Part shown: piece by piece, positions 34,318 to 43,099 of the stretch
Position numbering within the stretch: the stretch's first letter is position 1
How the letters are laid out: each line of letters opens with the position of its first letter
From: LZORAL124-50-18 sp051208045
GTDB lineage: Bacteria > Pseudomonadota > Gammaproteobacteria > Pseudomonadales > Oleiphilaceae
Assembly: GCA_051208045.1 (NCBI GenBank)
Contig: JBPJFY010000001.1
Coordinates: 372,001 to 436,000 of the forward strand
Direction of reading: 5' to 3'
Length of the DNA: 64,000 nucleotides
The notes under the pieces: model-generated
The model's input: only the letters and a program-made list of their open reading frames with translations
Database searches by the model: none
Told to the model about the DNA's origin: nothing
Program-made: the position numbers and the translations under genes

Positions 34318-34485
34318 TCAGTCCACCAGGTAAAAGTCAGATTTTGAGGCGGAGCATTCCGGGCAGGTCCAGTCCTCGGGGATATCTTCCCATCGCGTAC
34401 CCGGAGGGAAGCCTTCGTCCGGCCAGCCTTCCGCTTCATCGTATATGGTATCGCACGTAATGCAGCAGTATTTCCTGAATGTCAT
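34318..34485 (-). CDS. rubA2: Rubredoxin, AlkG2-like (second of the pair)
   Basis: A 55-residue protein read from ATG 34485 with a GGAGAG site upstream. The two iron-binding cysteine pairs are CCITC (used as CxxC) and CPEC, with the rubredoxin core YDEAEGWPDEGFPPGTRWED and DWTCPEC between them. Residues after each pair are Asp and Ser rather than the usual Gly. Spacing after the second pair matches electron-transferring (AlkG2-type) rubredoxins, which is inference from remembered family rules. It lies between the other rubredoxin and the reductase. Confidence 0.9.
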   Translation of the reverse strand: MTFRKYCCITCDTIYDEAEGWPDEGFPPGTRWEDIPEDWTCPECSASKSDFYLVD

Positions 34486-34548
34486 GGTGCTCTCCTGTTT
34501 GGTCGAATGAGGTGCTGGTCACGGGAAACCCGTGCCAGCGTGGTGAAA

Positions 34549-34716
34549 CTAAGCGGCAATTTCTTCAAAATCCGGCTTGTCGCGGACGAAGCAGTCCGGG
34601 CAAGGAAAGTCTTCCGGTAGGTCTTCCCATTGTGTGCCCGCAGGGTATCCTTCCCGCTCGCAACCCACGGTTTCGTCATAAATGTAACCACAATCCGGAC
34701 ATTGGTACTTGGCCAT
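34549..34716 (-). CDS. rubA1: Rubredoxin, AlkG1-like (first of the pair)
   Basis: A 55-residue protein, MAKYQCPDCGYIYDETVGC, with iron ligands CPDC and CPDC and core GYPAGTQWEDLPEDFPCPDC. After the second pair it reads FVRDKPDF, one residue longer (an inserted Arg) than GVGKDQF-type rubredoxins. This insertion is the stated hallmark of AlkG1-type rubredoxins, which do not replace AlkG in alkane oxidation assays. Ribosome site GGAGG. It follows alkB by 68 bases in the same operon. Confidence 0.9.
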   Translation of the reverse strand: MAKYQCPDCGYIYDETVGCEREGYPAGTQWEDLPEDFPCPDCFVRDKPDFEEIAA

Positions 34717-34784
34717 GATGCCTCCTTTTAAATCAATGTGTTATTCGTAGTTGTTGAAAGTTTTTCAGCGTTACTCAATGCTAT

Positions 34785-36008
34785 TTAAGCCGCTGCTGCC
34801 GGGGTCTCAGGTATCTGGTGATAGCGGGCAAACAACGCGTCTTTGTGTGCCGGGTCCATGTTTACTTTGGTCATATCGCCTTCTGCCCACTCTACGACAC
34901 GGTGATCCATGACGCGTCGCCATGCGCTGGGAATCAGAGCCAGTCCCATCATAGCCGGATAGCCTTGTGGCAGAGAGGGAGCATCCGCATAGTCACGCAG
35001 TAGCTGATAAGGCCGCGTAGGGTGGGCGTGATGATCCGAGTGTCTTTGTAAGTGCAGGGTCAGTAAGTTGGATGCCTTGAAATTAGTGTTCCAGGAGTGT
35101 TTGGGCTGGCATCGCTCAAACCGTCCATCGGGTTTTCTTTCGCGCAGCAGGCCGTAGTGCTCGATATAGTTTGCCATGGTCAACTGGAACCATCCGTAAG
35201 CGCCAGTAATAATGAGGAATGGCAGAGCGGCCCAGCCAAGGAGGTAAGTCAGGAGTGCATAAGCGCTGATGGTGATCAAGCTGGTCTGGATAAGCTCATT
35301 GCGCGGAGAAAACACGGAGCGTTTCTGGCGCTTCAATCGTTCGGCTTCCAATGTCCAGCCACGCTTTGCCGCGCCTGGTAACTCTCGCAGCGCAAACTTG
35401 TAAATGTTTTCGCCCATCCGTGAAGACGCGGGATCTTCCGGTGTGGCAACATCCTTATGGTGCCCTTTATTGTGTTCGATGTTGAAGTGTGCATACCCGG
35501 ATACCGCTGAGCAAATCTGGGCAAAGATTACCTGGGTGCGGTCATTGAGCTTGTGGCCCAGCTCATGGCTCATCGTGAGCCCAACCGCATGCATGCCGCC
35601 TACGCTCAGCACCGCACCCAGGATGTTGAACCAGGAAAAGTCGCCCTTCACAACAGCCCAGGTCATGGCGGCCAGACCTGCCCATTGGAGCAGTGTAGCC
35701 ACATACAGGATCGATTTGTAATAGCCTGCGTGTTCCTGAAGTTTTGCCTGTTCGGCTTCGGTCGGGTTGTAGGGATCTTCCTCAAAAATGTAGTCCACAA
35801 TGGGAATGATGATCCAGAATACGACCGCGAGAGCCCAAAGCCATTGGCCTGAACTGGTTTGCATGGCCATGTAGGCTGAAATTAGCGTAATTGCGGGCAC
35901 AATCAGCGTGATCAGGTACCAGTATTTTTTGAGTGTCCCCCAGCGTTGATCTTTTGCCGAGCGCTGCTCCACGTCCTTGGAGAGATCGAGTGATTCTGTG
36001 GTGCTCAT
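34785..36008 (-). CDS. alkB: Alkane 1-monooxygenase AlkB
   Basis: A 407-residue integral-membrane non-heme diiron hydroxylase. ATG 36008 is chosen for its AAGGGGA site; the frame opens 38 codons earlier without support. The iron-binding histidine motifs are complete: HELGH (148-152), EHNKGHH (178-184) and LQRHSDHHA (320-328), plus NYIEHYG (280-286). About six membrane helices are visible. It oxidises medium-chain n-alkanes to 1-alkanols using electrons from rubredoxin. It is first in a leftward operon with two rubredoxins and the reductase. Alkane chain range cannot be told from sequence alone. Confidence 0.96.
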   Translation of the reverse strand: MSTTESLDLSKDVEQRSAKDQRWGTLKKYWYLITLIVPAITLISAYMAMQTSSGQWLWALAVVFWIIIPIVDYIFEEDPYNPTEAEQAKLQEHAGYYKSILYVATLLQWAGLAAMTWAVVKGDFSWFNILGAVLSVGGMHAVGLTMSHELGHKLNDRTQVIFAQICSAVSGYAHFNIEHNKGHHKDVATPEDPASSRMGENIYKFALRELPGAAKRGWTLEAERLKRQKRSVFSPRNELIQTSLITISAYALLTYLLGWAALPFLIITGAYGWFQLTMANYIEHYGLLRERKPDGRFERCQPKHSWNTNFKASNLLTLHLQRHSDHHAHPTRPYQLLRDYADAPSLPQGYPAMMGLALIPSAWRRVMDHRVVEWAEGDMTKVNMDPAHKDALFARYHQIPETPAAAA

Positions 36009-36344
36009 GGGTGAATCCCCTTGTCGAGTTATTCGCATTGAAAGAAATCGAATCCGTCGTTCGAAGTAAGCGGTTCGATGGCATTGAGTATGCCAAACGA
36101 AGGGGTGGGGATTACCTAACAAAAGTTAGGGATTTGGGTTAGGGTGATTCAAAGCCTACTGTTTCAGGGCGGCTCTTTCTCAAAACTTGAGCCAAATCAT
36201 GTTTTTAGAGATAAAGTGAGTGTTGGCCGATTTTACGTTGGAATTTGACGTGATCTGACATTGTATTAACAGAAGTTTACAGAGGTGTAGGGGGGAATCC
36301 GGTAAAATTCACACATCTGTTTGAAATCCTTGGAGCGAGTGCGG
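36009..36344. promoter_or_regulatory. Divergent control region alkB / diguanylate cyclase with three inverted repeats
   Basis: The 336 bases hold no gene. Inverted repeats: TGGCAT-N5-ATGCCA (36079-36095), CTAAC-AAAA-GTTAG (36116-36129) and CTCAA-N3-TTGAG (36179-36191). A direct repeat GTTAGGG occurs at 36125-36131 and 36138-36144, overlapping the second inverted repeat. These lie within 190 bases of the alkB start, where an activator or repressor of the alkane operon would bind. No confident -35/-10 was assigned. Confidence 0.45.
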
Positions 36345-37556
36345 TTGGATTCCCTCATTAACAAGCCTGACCTGACGCCAGAGCAAAACCTGTATTTGTT
36401 GGCTGAGCGAAATCGTGATCTGGCGCAACGTTCTATCTGGGGGATTTCCACCTATGTGCTGTGCTGGAGTGTGATTGCGGTCTCTGCACTTCTGGGCATT
36501 GGCGACCCGAAAGCCACGATGTGGATTTACCAGGCGTCCGCCATGTTGCTTCTGGTGGCGTTTTTCCGTTTGTATATTACGTACCGCGCCCGCGATTGCG
36601 CGTCTTCCCGTCGACTTTGTTGTTTTTACCTCCATGTGGGGGTGGTCATCAGTGCGGTGGCGTGGGGGCTGGTGGTGGCGCAAACGTTGATGATGGAAGC
36701 GTTTGCGGAGTTCCGGCCGGTCCTCATCGGTGCGACCATCGGGATAATGGTGGGAGGTGCGTTTACTTCTGCGCCTTCACGCACGTTGTGGGTTGCGATG
36801 TTGCTCTGTACCAGTTTCCCCATTGTGCTGGTGACGCAATCACTCGCCATGATTGATCAACTGAGCCTCAATTTAATGTTTCTCATGTGTATCGTGATCT
36901 GTGGTTGCATCGCCACGCAGTTTTATCGAAATTATCATGAGCTGGCTGTCTCCCGTCTTATGGTAGAGCAAAAAGCGAAAGAACTGTCGACCATGGTGGA
37001 TCGTGACGGGTTGACCGGTGTGTTTAATCGACGGTTCTTTGATACATCGTTAAGCCATGAGCTGAAGCGCGCCAGTCGAGGGCGGAGCACGCTGTCATTG
37101 CTGCTGATTGACCTGGACCACTTTAAAATGGTGAACGACACGTATGGCCACATGGTCGGGGACAAAGTCCTGAAATCAGTATCACAACAGCTGTCGGAGA
37201 TTTTCCATCGGGATATTGATATTGTTGCTCGCTATGGTGGGGAAGAATTTGCTGTGTTGCTGCCTTATACGCATCAGAATTATGCTCACACCCTGGCAGA
37301 ATCGGTGAGAAAACGGATTGAGCAGCAACGTTTTCAGACCGAGCAGGGTGAGCTTCGTGTGACCGCCAGCATTGGTGGGTATACCCTCATCCCGACACCA
37401 TCGAGCAGAAGTTCAACCGTCGTCGATAAAGCCGACAAGGCGCTTTATCAGGCCAAAGATGCGGGCCGTAATCGAGTTCGTTTTTTTGATGACTCTCAGG
37501 TGTTTTCTGCCGGTGAAGGGCGCGCTGTGCTTTATCCTGCCAGTTTGATGAAATAG
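36345..37556 (+). CDS. Membrane-bound diguanylate cyclase (GGDEF)
   Basis: A 403-residue protein with a TTG start at 36345, preferred because GGAG lies 9 bases upstream; in-frame TTG 36321 lacks a ribosome site. Six hydrophobic segments fill residues about 35-190 (an unclassified MASE-like sensor). The GGDEF domain follows: DGLTGVFNRRFFDTSL, LIDLDHFKMVND and RYGGEEFAVLL at about residue 298. An RxxD inhibitory site (RDID) lies five residues before it. All catalytic features are present, so it should make c-di-GMP with product inhibition. It is divergent from alkB and convergent with comF. Confidence 0.9.
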   Translation: MDSLINKPDLTPEQNLYLLAERNRDLAQRSIWGISTYVLCWSVIAVSALLGIGDPKATMWIYQASAMLLLVAFFRLYITYRARDCASSRRLCCFYLHVGVVISAVAWGLVVAQTLMMEAFAEFRPVLIGATIGIMVGGAFTSAPSRTLWVAMLLCTSFPIVLVTQSLAMIDQLSLNLMFLMCIVICGCIATQFYRNYHELAVSRLMVEQKAKELSTMVDRDGLTGVFNRRFFDTSLSHELKRASRGRSTLSLLLIDLDHFKMVNDTYGHMVGDKVLKSVSQQLSEIFHRDIDIVARYGGEEFAVLLPYTHQNYAHTLAESVRKRIEQQRFQTEQGELRVTASIGGYTLIPTPSSRSSTVVDKADKALYQAKDAGRNRVRFFDDSQVFSAGEGRAVLYPASLMK

Positions 37557-37560
37557 CAGG

Positions 37561-38286
37561 CTACCTCGCCTGTACTCTTAATGGTGTTGCCGCCAGGCAT
37601 AAGGCGGTGACCTCTTCTGCCCCCGCATCGATCAGGATGGACTGAAGTGCACCTAGTGTTGCCCCCGTCGTGGTCACATCATCCACAATCAGAACCCGCT
37701 TGCCTGCGAGGCTTTCCCTGTACTTCGGGTTTACGCAAAACGAAGCCTGCAGATTTTGCTGTCGCGCCTGCTTTCCCAGGCTGGCCTGAGATCGCGTGTT
37801 GGTTTCCTTCAGGCAAAGGTCTGCGATGAGTGGTGCGTTGAGCACATCAGTGGCCACCCGCGCGAGCAGCAGGCTTTGGTTGAATCCACGGCGTGCTTGT
37901 TTGGCGCGCGCCATGGGTACAGGAGTAATCCAGTCTACGCCGTTCAGTGCTGAGCTGATCGAGCCCGAAGGTTGGATTGCGCCTTGAAGCGCGTGATAAA
38001 AAACTTCCAGTGTGAGCTTTTGCCATTTGGGCTGTTGTGCATATTTAAACCTTGGCAGGATGCGATTGATGGGAAAATCATAGAGAAATAATGCATGAGC
38101 CGCCTGCACCGTGATGCCATCCGTGGGGCACAATGGCAAGCTCTGGTAGCAGTGGCTGCAGAGCATTTTCAGCGTGGTGTGGTGGCGCTCGGCACACAAC
38201 AGGCAGTAGCGTTCTGTGAGGTCGTATTTGACGCTGTTAACCAAATTTAGAAAAATGGTTGACAGCTTGTCGTTCCAAGATATCAT
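37561..38286 (-). CDS. comF: ComF family phosphoribosyltransferase-like protein
   Basis: A 241-residue ComF/GntX homologue. An N-terminal cysteine cluster (CLLC ... CSHC, residues about 28-46) suggests zinc binding. The central region has KYAQQPKWQKL and ARRGFNQSLLLA, and the PRTase motif VLIVDDVTTTGATL is near residue 200. Family members support natural transformation or carbon-source use, but the mechanism is unclear. It is divergent from bioB, a conserved pairing in pseudomonads. Its first codons overlap the BirA-like operator and bioB promoter; the exact start is therefore of interest. Confidence 0.9.
   Translation of the reverse strand: MISWNDKLSTIFLNLVNSVKYDLTERYCLLCAERHHTTLKMLCSHCYQSLPLCPTDGITVQAAHALFLYDFPINRILPRFKYAQQPKWQKLTLEVFYHALQGAIQPSGSISSALNGVDWITPVPMARAKQARRGFNQSLLLARVATDVLNAPLIADLCLKETNTRSQASLGKQARQQNLQASFCVNPKYRESLAGKRVLIVDDVTTTGATLGALQSILIDAGAEEVTALCLAATPLRVQAR
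38234..38265. promoter_or_regulatory. BirA-type biotin operator
   Basis: CTGTTAACC (38234-38242), 14 bases, GGTTGACAG (38257-38265). The arms are complementary at 8 of 9 positions and resemble the E. coli bio operator TTGTAAACC-N16-GGTTTACAA. It sits 100 bases upstream of bioB, inside the first codons of the divergent comF. Confidence 0.78.
38259..38286 (+). promoter_or_regulatory. bioB promoter overlapping the biotin operator
   Basis: Perfect -35 TTGACA (38259-38264), a 16-base spacer, and -10 TATCAT (38281-38286, five of six matches). The -35 lies within the right arm of the BirA-type operator, which would make repression by holo-BirA direct. Predicted start near 38293. Confidence 0.7.
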
Positions 38287-38364
38287 GTGATGATCAACCG
38301 TCCCTGGTTGTTAATTGTGCAGCATCGGCATTATACCGAAACTACGGAAGAACAGGATACCTTT

Positions 38365-39429
38365 ATGAGTAATGTGGCCAAACCAGCGCTTCGTCATGAC
38401 TGGACGCTGGATGACGTACAAGCGCTTTTCGCGCTGCCATTCAATGATTTGCTGTTTCAGGCCCAGACGGTGCATCGAACTCATTTTGATCCCAATGCGG
38501 TACAGGTCAGTACGCTCTTGTCGATAAAAACCGGTGCCTGCCCGGAAGATTGTAAGTACTGTCCTCAAAGTGGGCATTACAACACGGGATTGGATAAGGA
38601 AAAGCTGCTTGAAGTTGAGAAAGTGGTGAATGAAGCGAAGGCAGCCAAAGAAAAGGGGGCAAGCCGGTTCTGCATGGGCGCAGCCTGGCGGAACCCTCAG
38701 GCACGGGATATGCCCTATGTCACTGAAATGGTGCGACAGGTCAAGTCACTGGGGATGGAAACCTGCATGACCCTGGGGATGCTCAGCGAGAACCAGGCCA
38801 TGGAGCTGCGAGACGCCGGTCTGGATTACTACAACCACAATTTGGATACGTCGGAGCAGTTCTACGGCAACATTATCACCACGCGTACCTATGCGGATCG
38901 AATGCAAACACTGGCGCACGTAAGAAGTGCTGGAATGAAAGTGTGCTGTGGGGGCATCTTGGGTATGGGGGAGTCTGCCGACGATCGTGCGCTGCTCTTG
39001 ATGGAGTTGGCGAATATGCCCGTGCACCCTGAGAGCGTGCCGATTAATATGTTGGTAAAAGTTCAAGGCACGCCGCTGGATGAGGAGGCAGAGGTTGAAC
39101 CCTTTGACTTCATCCGGATGATCGCCGTCGCCCGCATCATGATGCCGGCCTCCCATGTGCGCTTGTCAGCCGGGCGCGAACAAATGAACGAGCAAATGCA
39201 GGCGCTCTGTTTTATGGCAGGCGCTAACTCCATTTTTTATGGAGAGAAACTGCTGACTACCAGCAATCCGGAGGCAGATCGGGATCGCCTGCTCTTTGCC
39301 AAACTCGGTATTTACCCCGAATCCGTGGAAACTGAAACCTGTGAGTCGGAAGAAGAAGAGACTCTGTTGAAGGCCGTGGAAAAAGAGCGCACCAAGCACC
39401 TCTTTTATGATGCGTCCGAGAGCGCCTGA
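38365..39429 (+). CDS. bioB: Biotin synthase
   Basis: A 354-residue radical-SAM enzyme. ATG 38365 has AGGA 8 bases upstream and gives the family N-terminus RHDWTLDDVQALFALPFNDLL. The 4Fe-4S ligands are C59, C63 and C66 (CPEDCKYC). The 2Fe-2S region contains YYNHNLDTS, CCGGILGMGE and VRLSAGRE. It inserts sulfur into dethiobiotin. It is first of bioBFHCD and carries a Glu-rich C-terminal stretch (ETCESEEEE), a little longer than E. coli BioB (346). Confidence 0.97.
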   Translation: MSNVAKPALRHDWTLDDVQALFALPFNDLLFQAQTVHRTHFDPNAVQVSTLLSIKTGACPEDCKYCPQSGHYNTGLDKEKLLEVEKVVNEAKAAKEKGASRFCMGAAWRNPQARDMPYVTEMVRQVKSLGMETCMTLGMLSENQAMELRDAGLDYYNHNLDTSEQFYGNIITTRTYADRMQTLAHVRSAGMKVCCGGILGMGESADDRALLLMELANMPVHPESVPINMLVKVQGTPLDEEAEVEPFDFIRMIAVARIMMPASHVRLSAGREQMNEQMQALCFMAGANSIFYGEKLLTTSNPEADRDRLLFAKLGIYPESVETETCESEEEETLLKAVEKERTKHLFYDASESA

Positions 39430-39472
39430 CGAGGCCTTTACGGCTTGCCCGTAACCCGGGGTGGAAATTGTC

Positions 39473-40660
39473 ATGGCTTTTGACTTTCTCGAGCAGCGTC
39501 TGGTTGAACGTAGAAACCAGTCGCTTTATCGCCAACGGGCCAATCTCGCCTCTGCGCAGGATGTTGAAGTGGAGGTGGATGGCCGGCGCTACCTTGGATT
39601 CTGCGCCAATGATTACCTGGGGCTGGCAAATCACCCCGAGGTGAAAGAGGCATTCTCACGTGCAGCGAAAACCATGGGGGTTGGCAGTGGTGCCTCTCAT
39701 CTGGTGCTTGGGCATCATGAACAGCATGAGGCATTGGAGTGTGAGCTGGCCCAGGCGACCGGGCGCGATCGAGCGCTGGTTTTTTCTACCGGTTATATGG
39801 CCAATGTCGGGACCATCGGTGCTCTGTTGAGTCGGTCTGACCATGTGTTTGAAGATCGCCTGAATCATGCCTCTCTGCTGGATGGTGGGTTGGCCTCCGG
39901 CGCGCGTTTTTCACGTTACCTGCATAATGATCTGGACAGCCTGCACAGTAAGTTACGCAAGGTCGATACCGGCGAGAAGCTGATCGTGACAGACGGCGTC
40001 TTCAGCATGGACGGCGACTTGGCCCCGTTGAAAGCATTGGCTGCGTTAGCGGCGGAGCATGATGCCTGGTTGATGGTCGATGATGCGCACGGATTCGGTG
40101 TTCTGGGGGAAATGGGAATGGGCTCGGCCGAGTACTTCGGTCTCACTCAGGATGCGTTGCCAGTGCTCATGGGCACTTTCGGGAAAGCGTTGGGTACCTT
40201 TGGAGCGTTTGTGGCCGGGAGCGAAACGCTGATCGACTATCTGACCAATACGGCGCGCACGAATATCTACACCACCGCAATACCGCCCGCTATCGCAGCC
40301 GCCACGCGCGTGAGCCTGCGAATTGTCCAGGAGGAATCCTGGCGCAGGCAGCGACTCACTGCGCTGGTACACCAATTCAGAACCGAAGTGGCGGCAGCGG
40401 GATTCTGTTTAATGGATTCCCTCAGCCCGATTCAGCCCATCATCATTGGGCCCGCCGATCAGGCCTTGGCGTGGAGCCAGTTTCTGAAAGAACGAGGATT
40501 ACTCGTTACGGCGATTCGCGCGCCCACCGTACCGGAAGGTACTGCGCGTCTTCGAATTACTTTCAGCGCAAATCACACATCGGCTAATGTGGAACAACTT
40601 ATTGAGGGATTATTGGCTGCTCGCCATGCGTTCCCTGTGGAGAGGGTGGCCAATGATTGA
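39473..40660 (+). CDS. bioF: 8-amino-7-oxononanoate synthase
   Basis: A 395-residue PLP alpha-oxoamine synthase. It shows FCANDYLGLANHPEV, HLVLGHHEQHEALE, the aspartate loop DDAHGFGVLG and the PLP lysine in MGTFGKALGTFGAFVAG. It condenses pimeloyl-ACP/CoA with alanine. ATG 39473 has GGAA upstream; a GTG at 39461 is also in frame. It overlaps the bioH start by eight bases. Confidence 0.96.
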   Translation: MAFDFLEQRLVERRNQSLYRQRANLASAQDVEVEVDGRRYLGFCANDYLGLANHPEVKEAFSRAAKTMGVGSGASHLVLGHHEQHEALECELAQATGRDRALVFSTGYMANVGTIGALLSRSDHVFEDRLNHASLLDGGLASGARFSRYLHNDLDSLHSKLRKVDTGEKLIVTDGVFSMDGDLAPLKALAALAAEHDAWLMVDDAHGFGVLGEMGMGSAEYFGLTQDALPVLMGTFGKALGTFGAFVAGSETLIDYLTNTARTNIYTTAIPPAIAAATRVSLRIVQEESWRRQRLTALVHQFRTEVAAAGFCLMDSLSPIQPIIIGPADQALAWSQFLKERGLLVTAIRAPTVPEGTARLRITFSANHTSANVEQLIEGLLAARHAFPVERVAND

Positions 40661-41426
40661 GCTGGTGATCGTAAACGGTTGGGCGATGCCTGGGTCAGTG
40701 TGGTCAGAGTGGATTGACCGGCTTGGATTCCAGGGGCCGGTGCGTTTGTTAAATCTGGATGCGGTGCGCTCAGAAGACGAGTGGTTGCGCTATCTTGAGC
40801 GCGAAGTGCGTCATCCAAGTCTGATTGTTGGCTGGTCCTTGGGCGGACAGCTCGCCTTGAGTTTCGCCCATCATTACCCGGAGCGTGTTTTGGGCTTACT
40901 GTTGCTGACCAGCACACCGAAATTTGTTCAGTCGGAAGATTGGCAGGACGCACAACCACTAAACATGCTGGAAAATATGCAGCGACTGGTGTCGTTGGGT
41001 TCAAATGGCTTAATCCGACGATTTGCCATGTTGCAGACTGTGGGGACTCCGGGGGCAAAAGAGACATCACGAAAGGTTGAGCAAATGATACGCCAGAATG
41101 GTTCTACTGACATCGGCGCGACAGTTTACGATAAGAAAGTCTTGCAGTCGGGGCTCGATCTCTTGGCGCAATTGGATTTGCGCGACGCATTGGCACGGCT
41201 GGCTGTGCCAACACATGTTGTGTTAGGCGCGCAGGATCAAGTTGTTCGGGTGAAACCCGCTGCGCTCACCGCGTTGAATGCCCAGGTATCTGCTGCCTGT
41301 ATTGAAGGCATGGGGCACTTTCCCTTCTTACAGTATCAGCGGCAGACGCTCGGGGAATGTGCCCGGTTCTTCAGCCAATGGAACACTTCTGCCGGGAAAC
41401 CGTGTTTGGAGGGGTGCCATGGGTAG
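40653..41426 (+). CDS. bioH: Pimeloyl-ACP methyl ester carboxylesterase
   Basis: A 257-residue alpha/beta hydrolase with nucleophile elbow GWSLGGQ, acid in LGAQDQVVR and His in GMGHFPF, the BioH triad layout. It removes the methyl ester from pimeloyl-ACP, releasing the product of the BioC-started pathway. Start ATG 40653 overlaps the bioF stop, and its own stop overlaps bioC. Its position between bioF and bioC matches Pseudomonas. Confidence 0.93.
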   Translation: MIELVIVNGWAMPGSVWSEWIDRLGFQGPVRLLNLDAVRSEDEWLRYLEREVRHPSLIVGWSLGGQLALSFAHHYPERVLGLLLLTSTPKFVQSEDWQDAQPLNMLENMQRLVSLGSNGLIRRFAMLQTVGTPGAKETSRKVEQMIRQNGSTDIGATVYDKKVLQSGLDLLAQLDLRDALARLAVPTHVVLGAQDQVVRVKPAALTALNAQVSAACIEGMGHFPFLQYQRQTLGECARFFSQWNTSAGKPCLEGCHG

Positions 41427-42276
41427 TGTGCTGCCTTTGGCTGAGGCTTCTCTCATCCGATTGCCAGAAAAGCAATCTGTGGCTGACTCGTTCAGTCGGG
41501 CAGCAGGCACCTATGATCAGGCAGCGCACTTCCAGCGTGATGTTGCCGCGAAACTCCGAAAAGCCTGTCCCTTTGCGGTTGATGCCCAAGGCCCGCGACT
41601 GCTGGATCTGGGGTGTGGTACTGGCAAAGAACTGCAGACACTGGCACAGCGATTCCAGCCGTCGGAGATGGTCGCACTCGATCTGGCGCCTGGCATGATC
41701 GAGTATGCGAGCACTCACACAGCCTGTCCTGCCCGGTTTGTGGTTGGCGATATTGAATCCCTGCCGTTTCAGGAGAGCGAGTTTCACATCATTCATTCCT
41801 CGCTGGCTGTTCAATGGTGTGTTCATTTTGATCGGGTGCTCAGCGAAATCTATCGCTGTCTGGCTCCCGGCGGCATGGCATTGGTTTCCACGCTGATCTC
41901 AGGCACCTTGCACGAGCTGGCTTCCGCCTGGCGGGAGGTGAATGGGTGGCAGCATGTGAATGCTTTCTTCACGCTGAACCAGATTAACGCATTGGTGGCA
42001 GAAAGCGCGTTTACAAGGTGTCAGGGTGAAAGCTGCTTACGGCCGGAAACCGTCGTTTTGAGATACGATTCAGTAAAGACGCTCACCCGCGAACTCAAGG
42101 ATCTGGGGGCACACAATGTCAACTCAGACCGGCCCAAGGCCTTAACCGGGAAGGTGGCGTTATCCAGATTTATTCAGGCCTACGAAGCACGTCGCACCGA
42201 GGAGGGATTCCTGCCCGCGACCTATGAGGTGTTGTATCTGTATCTTCAAAAACCGGACGACGAAATCACGAGGTAG
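41419..42276 (+). CDS. bioC: Malonyl-ACP O-methyltransferase
   Basis: A 285-residue SAM methyltransferase: SVADSFSRAAGTYDQAA at the N-terminus, the SAM motif LLDLGCGTGKEL, VALDLAPGMIEYA, FVVGDIESLPF and SSLAVQWC are those of BioC. It methylates malonyl-ACP so that fatty acid synthesis can make the pimelate chain. ATG 41419 overlaps the last codons of bioH; an upstream in-frame start would lie inside bioH. Confidence 0.94.
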   Translation: MGSVLPLAEASLIRLPEKQSVADSFSRAAGTYDQAAHFQRDVAAKLRKACPFAVDAQGPRLLDLGCGTGKELQTLAQRFQPSEMVALDLAPGMIEYASTHTACPARFVVGDIESLPFQESEFHIIHSSLAVQWCVHFDRVLSEIYRCLAPGGMALVSTLISGTLHELASAWREVNGWQHVNAFFTLNQINALVAESAFTRCQGESCLRPETVVLRYDSVKTLTRELKDLGAHNVNSDRPKALTGKVALSRFIQAYEARRTEEGFLPATYEVLYLYLQKPDDEITR

Positions 42277-42283
42277 TACAACA

Positions 42284-42991
42284 ATGGCTCAGACCTTCTT
42301 TGTCACGGGTACAGACACCGATGTGGGCAAAACGCTGGTGACGGCCGCCTTTTTAGCGTTGTGCCGGGAAAAGGGATTTACAGTTTCGGCGATGAAGCCT
42401 GTGGCCGCCGGGGCGGAATCACGCGATGGTGAGTTAAAAAACACGGATGCGCTGGTGCTTCAGGAAGGGTCAACCGTGCGTCAGCCATACTCGATCGTCA
42501 ATCCGGTGTGTTTGGCGCAACCGATCGCTCCGCATATTGCGGCCGCACAAGTCGGGCGTTTACTGGATGCCCGGCAAGTGGTGTTACAGTGCCGAAAGTT
42601 TATGGCGGTGCCTGCAGACTACTGTTTCATCGAGGGCGCAGGCGGGTGGCGCGTTCCCCTGAATTTTGAGGAAACCTACGCGGATGTCGTAACACAGCTG
42701 GACATTCCTGTTATCCTGGTGATTGGGTTGAAGTTGGGGTGTTTGAATCACGCTCTGCTGACTGCCGAAGCAATCCAGAATGCGGGGGGGCGTCTTGCAG
42801 GCTGGGTAGGCAATCAGTGCCAGCGCCAGCCCATGGCTGGACAACAGGCGAATGTGGATACGCTTCGTCATATGTTAAAGGTACCCTGTTTGGGGGTGGT
42901 GCCGTATATCGAAGGAGGTGCTCCGTATCAAGCGGCCTCAGGTTACCTATCACTACCTCCTGTAACAGAATCGCCTATGGCGTCTGATTGA
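42284..42991 (+). CDS. bioD: Dethiobiotin synthetase
   Basis: A 235-residue ATP-dependent ligase with P-loop GTDTDVGKT (residues 8-16), MKPVAAGAE, and EGAGGWRVPLN as the substrate region. It closes the ureido ring of dethiobiotin using CO2. Ribosome site GAGGT. It is the last bio gene of the run; bioA, needed between BioF and BioD, is not in the window. An inverted repeat (43012-43025) follows. Confidence 0.96.
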   Translation: MAQTFFVTGTDTDVGKTLVTAAFLALCREKGFTVSAMKPVAAGAESRDGELKNTDALVLQEGSTVRQPYSIVNPVCLAQPIAPHIAAAQVGRLLDARQVVLQCRKFMAVPADYCFIEGAGGWRVPLNFEETYADVVTQLDIPVILVIGLKLGCLNHALLTAEAIQNAGGRLAGWVGNQCQRQPMAGQQANVDTLRHMLKVPCLGVVPYIEGGAPYQAASGYLSLPPVTESPMASD

Positions 42992-43011
42992 AAAATATAC
43001 AGACTTGTGGT

Positions 43012-43025
43012 CTACTGGACAGTAG
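43012..43025. repeat. Small inverted repeat after bioD
   Basis: CTACTG (43012-43017), two bases, CAGTAG (43020-43025) is a perfect 6-2-6 repeat, 75 bases before the next gene and 21 after bioD. It lacks a T-run; operator or weak 3' structure. Confidence 0.35.
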
Positions 43026-43099
43026 AAAGGTGTGTTTTACGGCTTGAATGTTGACTTTTGGGTCGTGAAATCAATGCAGTGCTTTCGAATGAGGTGAGT

